64,000 nt of DNA from Planctomycetales bacterium ZRK34 (lineage in GTDB: Bacteria > Planctomycetota > Phycisphaerae > Phycisphaerales > Zrk34). The stretch is taken from positions 4,771,850-4,835,849 of the forward strand of contig CP050848.1 in NCBI GenBank assembly GCA_014873095.1, in the 5' to 3' direction. Numbering within the stretch: the first letter of the stretch is position 1; each line of letters opens with the position of its first letter. Below, piece by piece: positions 51,510-58,126 of this stretch. Below the pieces are notes generated by a model. It worked only from the letters and a program-made list of their open reading frames with translations, was not told the DNA's origin and searched no databases. Made by a program: the position numbers and the translations under genes.

Positions 51510-52868
51510 TCAGTACGCGCGATCGACGCTGGCGCCGGGGTAGTACTCGGCGAGAATCTGCATGGGGCTGAACCCGGCGCGGGCCATGCCTTCGGAACCG
51601 AACTGGCAGAGGCCGACGCCGTGGCCGAAGCCGTGGCCGTTTGCGAAGACCACGTCATCGTTGTCGATCTTCACATCGACAAAGCTGGAGTACAGGCGAT
51701 TGTCCGGCGGATCGATCTTGCGATCGCTGGAGGAGTAGTTGCAGGCGTAGCGGAAGTTTTCACCACCGAGGCGATAGGACTTGGCTTGCCGATCGGTGAT
51801 TTCGAATTCAACGGGGCGGCCGAGGTGATTGGTCTTGCTGATGCGGATGTAGACGATGCCGTCGAGGTTGGCGATCGAGTATCCGCGTGACTGGCCCCAG
51901 GCGGCGATGCGTCTGGCGAGCACGGATCGCTTCTGGCGGAAGGGGCCCCAGTCGAAGTAGCGTGAGTTGGCGCAGTATGAATGGGTGCGCGCCGGACGCA
52001 GCGGAGCGATGGAACTGGCGGTGCCGAAGGCGTCCTCGTCGGAAGAGCCGACACCGCCGCAGGTGCTGGAGTAGTAGGCGGGGATGACTTGGTTGTTCCA
52101 TGTGAGCACGAGGCCCATGGTGTCGGCGACGGATCGGTTGCAGATGGCCGTCGAGGCCAGGCCCACGTAGGCCTGCGAGGTCTGGTTGTTTTCGACGTCG
52201 AAGTGGCGCCCCGGGCCGAAGTCGATGATGCGGCTGATGGCGTAGGACCGCGCGGCGATGGCCTGGGCGAGGTAGGCCGACGGCTGCCAGTGGTCATACA
52301 ACTCACGGTCGAGCACGCCGGGCAGGTACGCTTCGAGGCGGACGTGATTGATCACGTCGAAGCGATCGTGGGCGGGGTCGATGTTTTTCTGATCGCGCGT
52401 TTGGGGGACGAGCCGAATCGCCCCGGGATAACGATGCTTGTCGACACCCAGCGGCGCCGGGCCCAGCGGATCGATCACGACAATACTGTTGCGCGACAGC
52501 GGCTGGGGCGATCCGGTCAGCCACTGCCCGGCGGAAAGCCGCAACGTCAGCGGGGTGGAGAGCAACTGTTTGGAGGCCGGCGCGTCCAAGGCATAGACCT
52601 GCACCTTGGTGGGACTGGTCAGCGTGACCTGCCCCACGCCGCGCTGGATGCGGACACGGATGTTCGGCTCGCCGGGCAGCTTCTGCTCGGCGGTGGTCAT
52701 TGTCGGCGGGGCGGCGGACTTCTCACACCCACCAATAAAAAGCGCGCTGGCCGTGATGACGATCAGCGCGCTTCCGATAAGTTTCGTGATACGAGCGGAA
52801 ATCGATGACGCGGCCTCACTCGCGTGGGCAGCGGCCTTCCATGGCGCTGTCGTGCGTCGATCGATCAT
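51510..52868 (-). CDS. SpoIID/LytB-type lytic transglycosylase lipoprotein
   Basis: 452 residues from ATG 52868. A hydrophobic segment ends in the lipobox FIGGC (Cys about 48) after an unusually long, 28-residue N-terminal stretch. The SpoIID core has YLPGVLDRELYDHWQPSAYL, AQAIAARSYAI, SSTCGGVGSS and the C-terminal GHGFGHGVGLCQFGSEGMAR plus ILAEYYPG. SpoIID enzymes cleave glycan strands stripped of peptides, and relatives occur in non-sporulating bacteria. Together with murG this supports a peptidoglycan wall. It starts 21 nt after the alpha-CTD protein gene and should be co-transcribed with it. Confidence 0.92.
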   Translation of the reverse strand: MIDRRTTAPWKAAAHASEAASSISARITKLIGSALIVITASALFIGGCEKSAAPPTMTTAEQKLPGEPNIRVRIQRGVGQVTLTSPTKVQVYALDAPASKQLLSTPLTLRLSAGQWLTGSPQPLSRNSIVVIDPLGPAPLGVDKHRYPGAIRLVPQTRDQKNIDPAHDRFDVINHVRLEAYLPGVLDRELYDHWQPSAYLAQAIAARSYAISRIIDFGPGRHFDVENNQTSQAYVGLASTAICNRSVADTMGLVLTWNNQVIPAYYSSTCGGVGSSDEDAFGTASSIAPLRPARTHSYCANSRYFDWGPFRQKRSVLARRIAAWGQSRGYSIANLDGIVYIRISKTNHLGRPVEFEITDRQAKSYRLGGENFRYACNYSSSDRKIDPPDNRLYSSFVDVKIDNDDVVFANGHGFGHGVGLCQFGSEGMARAGFSPMQILAEYYPGASVDRAY

Positions 52869-52889
52869 GCGTGTTCAAGTGTAGCCGGC

Positions 52890-53843
52890 TTACTGGCTGT
52901 TATCGAGGCTCCGCAGGCCCAGTCCCATCGACGTGAGCTTTTCCTTGATCTCGTCGAGGCTGGTCTGGCCGAAGTTCTTGATGCCGAGCAGTTCGGCCTC
53001 GGTGCGGGCGACCAGGTCGCCGATCGAGTTGATGTTCAACAGTTCCAGCGCCTTGCGCGCACGGACGGACAATTCCAGATCGTCGACCGGTTTTTCAAGG
53101 GTGCCCATGGTTTCGGTGCCGGCGGCGTCCTTGAGCTGCTCGTAGACTTCCTCGCGGGCGGCGCGGCGCTGCTGGTCGAGGGCCTGGCCGAGGCGGAGGT
53201 TGTTTGAGTTGAGCATGGCCTTGATTTCCATCAGCGTGGTTTCGCCGAAGTTTTTGTAGGCCATCAGCTCGGCTTCGCTGACACGGAGCAGGTCGCCGAG
53301 CGTGCGGATGTTCATTTTTTTGAGACAGTTGCGGGCGCGGACCGAAAGCTCGAAATCCGTGACGGGGGTTTCGAGCATGGAGCCGTGCTTGTCACGCAGC
53401 TTGGCGAAGTCGTCATCGTAGAACATGCTGCGTGAAGCCTGCACGTCCTTCATGTACAGACGCGCGCGGGCGTGGTTCGGATCGGTGTCCAGCACGAGCT
53501 TGAGGCAGCGCTCGGCCTTGGCGAAGTCGCCTTCGTCTTCGTACATGATCGCAAGATTGATCAGGGCGTTGACGGCGGCGGCGCCATCGGCGACGGCCTG
53601 TTCCATCAGCATCATCGCTTCATCACGCTCGCCGACCAGGTCCAGGTGGTAAGCCAGTCGGAAGCAGACGGTCGGATCGTCGGGGGCGGCCTCGCGGGCC
53701 TTGTTCAGCGCTTCGATGGCGGCCCAGCGGTCGGACTGCTGCTCGGCGGCGCTGGCCTGCTCCAGCAGAGCGACGGCTTCTTGCGGCGGGGTCGGAATCT
53801 CTCGGGTCGTGGTGGCTTGTTCAGCCGAGGCGGGGCACATCAC
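52890..53843 (-). CDS. TPR protein with two RNA-polymerase alpha-CTD modules
   Basis: 317 residues from GTG 53843 (GGAG 8 nt upstream); ATG 53840 is the alternative. Residues about 20-135 form three to four TPR repeats (AIEALNKAREAAPDDPTVCF, ALINLAIMYEDEGDFAKAER). Residues about 152-212 and 240-302 are two copies of the RNA polymerase alpha C-terminal domain: FELSVRARNCLKKMNIRTLG and LELSVRARKALELLNINSIG, each followed by GDL-type helices and a KNFG-EIK end. The arginine equivalent to E. coli R265 and the NxG of the HhH motif are kept, but the lysine equivalent to K298 is Thr in both. The protein may bind UP-like DNA or compete with RNA polymerase. The core rpoA gene is not here. A promoter and a dyad at 53883-53930 precede it. 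Confidence 0.9.
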   Translation of the reverse strand: MMCPASAEQATTTREIPTPPQEAVALLEQASAAEQQSDRWAAIEALNKAREAAPDDPTVCFRLAYHLDLVGERDEAMMLMEQAVADGAAAVNALINLAIMYEDEGDFAKAERCLKLVLDTDPNHARARLYMKDVQASRSMFYDDDFAKLRDKHGSMLETPVTDFELSVRARNCLKKMNIRTLGDLLRVSEAELMAYKNFGETTLMEIKAMLNSNNLRLGQALDQQRRAAREEVYEQLKDAAGTETMGTLEKPVDDLELSVRARKALELLNINSIGDLVARTEAELLGIKNFGQTSLDEIKEKLTSMGLGLRSLDNSQ

Positions 53844-53882
53844 AGATGAGTCTCCGTGGCAGTGGATACGAGTTCATGACGG

Positions 53883-53902
53883 TTATGGGAAAGAACCCAT
53901 AA
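53883..53902. promoter_or_regulatory. Dyad operator candidate at the alpha-CTD gene start site
   Basis: TTATGGG (53883-53889) and CCCATAA (53896-53902) with a 6-nt gap. The dyad touches the -10 box and covers the expected transcription start, the position expected of a repressor operator. Confidence 0.5.
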
Positions 53903-53930
53903 GATTACCGCCGTATGGGGGCAAAGACAA
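53902..53930 (-). promoter_or_regulatory. Promoter of the TPR/alpha-CTD-spoIID operon
   Basis: Minus-strand TTGTCT (53930-53925), 17 nt, TAATCT (53907-53902). The leader to the GTG start is about 50 nt and includes GGAG. Confidence 0.65.
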
Positions 53931-54001
53931 GTCCCGCCCGGATCGCGGTGGGACGCCGATGTGTCATGCCGGGTAACGATCCGCACCTGATTGCATGTGA
54001 A

Positions 54002-54031
54002 TTGCCCACAGCGTGAACCGCGGGCTATAAT
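54002..54031 (+). promoter_or_regulatory. Distal promoter P1 of the membrane TPR-like gene
   Basis: TTGCCC (54002-54007), 18 nt, consensus TATAAT (54026-54031), about 130 nt before ATG 54161. Confidence 0.5.
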
Positions 54032-54075
54032 CAAACGTCAAATCAGACGTAACGCCGTAGCTGCCCGGGAGTACC

Positions 54076-54104
54076 TTGACGTTGGGCAAAGTGATTGATA
54101 ACTT
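54076..54104 (+). promoter_or_regulatory. Proximal promoter P2 of the membrane TPR-like gene
   Basis: TTGACG (54076-54081), 17 nt, TAACTT (54099-54104), about 50 nt before ATG 54161. Confidence 0.5.
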
Positions 54105-54160
54105 GAATTTAGTCCGTTTGAGGCTGTTCAATTCCAGGTCATGTGGGAAGGCATAACATC

Positions 54161-55129
54161 ATGGAAGACTCCAACAAATCGCGAGACGTGTGGCTGATGA
54201 TTCTGTTTGCGCTGCTGCTGCTGGCCGGGCTGGCGGTGCTGGTGCTGGGCGTTCGCGAGGCGATCGGGCAGGGCGAATACGTCACGCTCGGGTTGGGGCT
54301 TCTGGCCGTGACCATTCCCGCGTCGCTGTATGCCCTGGCGGGCTCCAAGAGCGGGACCGGCGATATGGGGCTCTACATTCAGGAGCAGAACCGCCTGCTG
54401 AAGTCGATCAACGACCGCATGCTCATCTCCGATCAGGCCAAGCGGATCGCCTTCCGCCAGAAGGACCGCGACGCCCTGCGTGAAGCGATCATCGAGGATC
54501 TCCGCCAGGAGGACTACGACGCCGCCATGGCCCTGGTCAACGAGATGGCTGATGAGTACGGCTACCGCGAGGAAGCCGAGCAGTTCCGCCAGCAGATCAT
54601 CGACGTGCAGGCCAAGAAGCGCGAGGTGATGATTCAGAAAGCCGTCGCCCGCATCGACGAACTCTGCGAGCGCAAAGACTGGGACCTGGCCAAGCACGAG
54701 GTCAGCCGCCTGCAGCGCCTGTACCCGGACTATCCCACGATCGACGAACTGCCGCAGCGCGTGGCCAAGGCGGTCAACAAGCACAAGCTGGACATCGAGC
54801 GACAGTTCCTCGAAGCCGCCGAGCGTGACGACGTCGACGCGGCGATGGAACTGATCAAGGAAATGGACAAGTACCTGACGCCCGAGGAGGCGGCCCCGTT
54901 CCTGGAAACCGCCCGCGGTGTCGTCGGCAAGAAGCGGCAGAACCTCGGCGTGCGGTTCAAGATGGCTGTGCAGGACCGCGACTGGATCGACGGCGTCCGC
55001 GTCGGCGAACAGATCATCAAGGAATTCCCCAATTCGATGATGGCCAAGGAAGTCCGCGAGATGCTCGACACGCTGCGCGAGCGCGCCGCCAGCCAGCGCG
55101 CCGCCATGGCGGGCGGGCAGAAGGCGTAA
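54161..55129 (+). CDS. Membrane-anchored helical-repeat (TPR-like) protein
   Basis: 322 residues from ATG 54161, with GGAAGG 9 nt upstream. Two close membrane helices at the N-terminus (about 10-32, VWLMILFALLLLAGLAVLVL; about 42-62, VTLGLGLLAVTIPASLYALA) are followed by about 255 residues of charged helices. These carry short repeats of the kind RQEDYDAAMALVNEMADEYG, RKDWDLAKHEVSRLQRLYPD and RDWIDGVRVGEQIIKEFPNS, which fit TPR-like hairpins. The soluble part should face the cytoplasm. I know no named family. Two promoters precede it, and the divergent neighbour is the TPR/alpha-CTD gene. Confidence 0.78.
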   Translation: MEDSNKSRDVWLMILFALLLLAGLAVLVLGVREAIGQGEYVTLGLGLLAVTIPASLYALAGSKSGTGDMGLYIQEQNRLLKSINDRMLISDQAKRIAFRQKDRDALREAIIEDLRQEDYDAAMALVNEMADEYGYREEAEQFRQQIIDVQAKKREVMIQKAVARIDELCERKDWDLAKHEVSRLQRLYPDYPTIDELPQRVAKAVNKHKLDIERQFLEAAERDDVDAAMELIKEMDKYLTPEEAAPFLETARGVVGKKRQNLGVRFKMAVQDRDWIDGVRVGEQIIKEFPNSMMAKEVREMLDTLRERAASQRAAMAGGQKA

Positions 55130-55135
55130 GCCAAA

Positions 55136-55227
55136 AGCAGGAAATCGGAAAAACAGGAAAGCAGGAAATGAAGAAGACGTGACTTTGTCTTCATTTCCTG
55201 CTTTCCTGTTTTCGTGCTTTCCTGTTT
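55136..55227. repeat. Periodic-word palindrome G (CAGGAAA units)
   Basis: Perfect 25-bp arms at 55150-55174 and 55188-55212 are separated by 13 nt. The arms are built from the word CAGGAAA (ACAGGAAAGCAGGAAATG), with further degenerate copies on both sides. It lies between the TPR-like gene and murG. It would form a very stable hairpin in any read-through transcript. Confidence 0.7.
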
Positions 55228-55263
55228 TAATCGCCGCTTGCCGCGTTGGCCGATGATTGGTGC

Positions 55264-56391
55264 ATGTATGAAGCCAGCGGCAGTGTGACGGTGTTGTTTG
55301 CAGGCGGTGGGACCGGGGGGCATCTGTTTCCATCGATGGCGATCGCGGAGCGGCTGGGTGATGACCCGCAGCCGCCGGCGGTGCATTTTGTCTGTTCGGA
55401 TCGACCGCTGGACGGACGCATCCTCAGCGAGGCGCAACTTGGGTATACTCCGTCGCCGGTGAAGCCGTTGCCGACGAAGCTTCCGCAGGTGCCGGGTTTT
55501 TTGAAAAGCGTCTGGGCGGCGCGGCGGCAGGCCAAGCGACTGATCAAGCAAATGGATGTGGCGGTCGTGGTGGCGATGGGGGGCTTTGTTTGCGGGCCGG
55601 TCGTGTCGGCGGCGACGGCGTTGAAGATACCGGCCGTGCTGGTGAACCTCGACGCCATTCCCGGCAAGGCGAACCGCTGGCTGGCCAAAAGCTGCCAGCA
55701 GGTTTACAGCGTGTATGACACCGACGTGATCGGGTACGGCCGCCAGGTCGCGCTGCCGCTGCGTCGACAGTGCGTCGGGCCGAACGACCCCACCGAGGCT
55801 CGCCGCCTGCTCGGGCTCGATCCCGACAAGCCGATGCTGCTGGTCACCGGGGCCAGCCAGGGCGCCACGTCGATCAACAAGGCCATGATCGAACTCGCAA
55901 GTCGTGAAGCTTTTCGCGCGGTCATGAGCGGTTGGCAGATCCTGCACTTGGCCGGGGAGGGTAACGACGCGCCGGTGCGCGAGGCCTATCAGCAGGCGGG
56001 GCTGGCCGACGCCCATGTGCAGGCGTTCAGCAACCAGATGGGCGACGCCTGGGCCGGGGCCGATCTGGCAATCAGTCGCAGTGGGGCGGGGTCGGTCGCC
56101 GAGGCGGTGGCCAATCGCTGCCCGAGTGTGTTCCTGCCGTACCCGTATCACAAAGATCAACATCAGCGCCACAACGCCAAGCCGATCGCCGATGCCGGTG
56201 GCTGCATCATCCTCGACGACGCCATCGAGCCGGCGCCCAACGCCGATCGTCTGATTGGCCCGTTATGTGATTTGCTGTCAGACCCCGACCGTCGATCATC
56301 GATGCGTCAAGCCCTCGAACCGCTGAGTCACGCCGATGGTGCTGCGGATCTCGCCGCCGATCTGTTGCGGATGCTGCACCGGTCCCGCTGA
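55264..56391 (+). CDS. murG: UDP-GlcNAc:undecaprenyl-pyrophosphoryl-MurNAc-pentapeptide transferase
   Basis: 375 residues from ATG 55264; a TTG at 55246 is possible. The GT28 N-terminal loop FAGGGTGGHLFPSMAIAERL, MGGFVCGPVVSAA, VTGASQGATSINKAM and the C-terminal donor site SRSGAGSVAEAVANRCPSV, YPYHKDQHQRHNAKPI are diagnostic. MurG makes lipid II on the inner face of the cytoplasmic membrane. The usual NxxPG segment reads NLDAIPGKANRW. It stands apart from any division/cell-wall cluster, after a long palindromic repeat. It confirms peptidoglycan synthesis in this organism. Confidence 0.92.
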   Translation: MYEASGSVTVLFAGGGTGGHLFPSMAIAERLGDDPQPPAVHFVCSDRPLDGRILSEAQLGYTPSPVKPLPTKLPQVPGFLKSVWAARRQAKRLIKQMDVAVVVAMGGFVCGPVVSAATALKIPAVLVNLDAIPGKANRWLAKSCQQVYSVYDTDVIGYGRQVALPLRRQCVGPNDPTEARRLLGLDPDKPMLLVTGASQGATSINKAMIELASREAFRAVMSGWQILHLAGEGNDAPVREAYQQAGLADAHVQAFSNQMGDAWAGADLAISRSGAGSVAEAVANRCPSVFLPYPYHKDQHQRHNAKPIADAGGCIILDDAIEPAPNADRLIGPLCDLLSDPDRRSSMRQALEPLSHADGAADLAADLLRMLHRSR

Positions 56392-56396
56392 CTCTA

Positions 56397-56452
56397 CGTT
56401 TAGCCGCGACCCGCAGGGGAGCGCGACGCCAACCAGATCAACCGCACTAAAC
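56397..56452. repeat. REP-like element C (degenerate, CGTTTAGC end)
   Basis: The left end reads CGTTTAGCCGCGACCCGC (from 56397), and the right end reads CTAAAC (56447-56452). The arms share GTTTAG but are otherwise degenerate. The right end forms the Val codon and TAG stop (56449-56447) of the CBM48 gene, as element B does for the PHP gene. Confidence 0.55.
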
Positions 56453-56800
56453 CGCCAGCTTCAACCGCGGCACAGGGCTTGCCTTCATCCGCGTCGGGCG
56501 CCGCCGCACAGGCCATGCCACCCGCGCCGGCACCAGCAGAATCGAATCCCACCCGCCGGTGTGATTGCGCTCCACGCCGAACGCCGCCCAGTCCGTCAGC
56601 CAGCCGCGCTTCGTGCAGTAGTACCGAAACCGGTACTTGCCCGGCGGCAATCGAAGCTCGCACTCCCACATCCCCTCGACGCCGCGCCGCATCGGACATT
56701 GCGTCGGCGACCAGTGATTGAAGTCACCGGCCACGTACATTTGCTCCGATTGATCGCTGTGCATCCGGAAGACCCACCGATGCCCCTGTCGCTCGACCAT
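56447..56800 (-). CDS. Small CBM48 / isoamylase early-set domain protein
   Basis: 117 residues from ATG 56800, with AAGGAGG at 6-nt spacing. Nearly the whole protein is one E-set glycogen-binding domain of the AMPK-beta/CBM48 type (WVFRMHSDQSEQMYVAGDFN, HWSPTQCPM, MWECELRLPPGKYRFRYYC, the last with the usual RFRY strand). The C-terminal 30 residues are basic. Stand-alone CBM48 proteins may tether partners to glycogen, and glgP at 29035 shows glycogen metabolism. Its TAG stop is inside a REP-like element, so the last residues may be recent. Confidence 0.85.
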   Translation of the reverse strand: MVERQGHRWVFRMHSDQSEQMYVAGDFNHWSPTQCPMRRGVEGMWECELRLPPGKYRFRYYCTKRGWLTDWAAFGVERNHTGGWDSILLVPARVAWPVRRRPTRMKASPVPRLKLAV

Positions 56801-56855
56801 GTCACGCCTCCTTGCTGCTTTGATTTGTCCTTTATCCCCTGATGCTGCGTACGTC

Positions 56856-56884
56856 ATTACACCGCGCGCCCGAACCGCGCACAA
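56856..56884 (-). promoter_or_regulatory. Promoter of the CBM48 gene
   Basis: Minus-strand TTGTGC (56884-56879), 17 nt, TGTAAT (56861-56856), about 56 nt before ATG 56800. Confidence 0.45.
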
Positions 56885-56993
56885 TCGGAAAAAAGCTGAA
56901 CATGATGTGTGATTTAGTCCGTGCCCTGTAGTGGTGCGCCACAGACTGCATGACGATCCGAGGGCCATCCGCCACCCGCAGGTCAGCGCCGAC

Positions 56994-58064
56994 TCAGACG
57001 ATTTTGACCTTACCCGTGCCCTTGACGATGCTTCCGAGCCAGTAGACCGTTTCGCCGGCGTCTTCGAGTTGGCCCATCACCGAGGCGGCGAAGGCCGGTT
57101 TGACCACCACGCAGTAGCCCACGCCCTGGTTGAACACGCGGTCGATCTCCTGCTGCTCGATGTTGCCATGCTTGGCCAGGAAGCGGAACACCGGCGGTAT
57201 CGTCCATGCCTTGCGTTCGATCTTGGCGTCGGCCCCCTTGGGCAGCACGCGGTTGAGATTGCCCACGAGCCCGCCGCCGGTGATGTGCGCCATGGCCGTG
57301 ACAACGCGCTTGCGCACGTAACGATTCAACACGCTCAGAATCGGCTTGGCGTAAATCCGTGTCGGCTCCAGCAGCACACGCCCCAGCGGGCGATCTTCTT
57401 CCAACTCGTCATACACCTTGTCGAGCTTCAGTTTTTTCTTGGTCACCACCGCGCGGACCAGTGAATACCCGTTCGAGTGAATCCCGCTGGACGAAAGGCC
57501 CAGGATGATGTCGCCGCGCTCCACGCGCGAGCCGTCGATGACCTTGCCTTTCTCGACCACGCCCACGGCAAAGCCGGCCATGTCGAATTCGCCCTTGCTG
57601 TAGACGTCCGGCATCTCCGCTGTCTCACCGCCCAGCAACGCGCAGCCCGCCTGCACACAGCCGTCGGACACGCCCTTGACCATGTCCGTCGCCTGCTGCG
57701 GGTCCAGGTCGTTGACCGCCAGGTAGTCGAGGAAGAACAGCGGCTCGGCCCCGCCGACGATCAGATCGTTGACGCTCATTGCCACCAGGTCGATGCCGAC
57801 CGTGTCGTAGAGCCCCATCTCGGCGGCGAGCTTGACCTTGGTGCCCACACCGTCGGTGCAGGCGACCAGCACCGGGTCTTTGTAGTTGCGGGCGAACAGC
57901 TTCTCGTTGTAGTCGAGTCGAAACAGCCCTGCGAAGCCGCCGTGCTGTTCGATCACGCGCGGCCCGTAGGTCCGCGTCATGTGACGTCGGATCATCGAAA
58001 CCATCTTGTCGCCGGCGTCGATGTCCACCCCGCTGGCGGCGTATGTCATGGATTGCTTGGCCAT
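56994..58064 (-). CDS. purM: Phosphoribosylformylglycinamidine cyclo-ligase
   Basis: 356 residues from ATG 58064. AIR synthetase motifs: TYAASGVDIDAGDKMVSMIR, LVACTDGVGTKVKLA, VNDLIVGGAEPLFFLDYLA, LLGGETAEMPDVYS, GLSSSGIHSNGYSLVR, AHITGGGLVGNLNRVLP and RVFNQGVGYCVVV. PurM closes the imidazole ring in purine synthesis. It is monocistronic and divergent from addB. TAAACT lies 9 nt before the ATG and no Shine-Dalgarno is seen. Confidence 0.97.
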   Translation of the reverse strand: MAKQSMTYAASGVDIDAGDKMVSMIRRHMTRTYGPRVIEQHGGFAGLFRLDYNEKLFARNYKDPVLVACTDGVGTKVKLAAEMGLYDTVGIDLVAMSVNDLIVGGAEPLFFLDYLAVNDLDPQQATDMVKGVSDGCVQAGCALLGGETAEMPDVYSKGEFDMAGFAVGVVEKGKVIDGSRVERGDIILGLSSSGIHSNGYSLVRAVVTKKKLKLDKVYDELEEDRPLGRVLLEPTRIYAKPILSVLNRYVRKRVVTAMAHITGGGLVGNLNRVLPKGADAKIERKAWTIPPVFRFLAKHGNIEQQEIDRVFNQGVGYCVVVKPAFAASVMGQLEDAGETVYWLGSIVKGTGKVKIV

Positions 58065-58073
58065 AGGGCCGCC

Positions 58074-58119
58074 AGTTTACACGATCCGCCGCACAACGCC
58101 ACGACCACGCGGTTATACT
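58074..58119. promoter_or_regulatory. Overlapping divergent -10 boxes for purM and addB
   Basis: Minus-strand TAAACT (58079-58074) is 9 nt from the purM ATG; plus-strand TATACT (58114-58119) is 7 nt from the addB-like ATG at 58127. Both genes lack a Shine-Dalgarno sequence, so both transcripts may be leaderless. Confidence 0.45.
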
Positions 58120-58126
58120 GCCGCTC

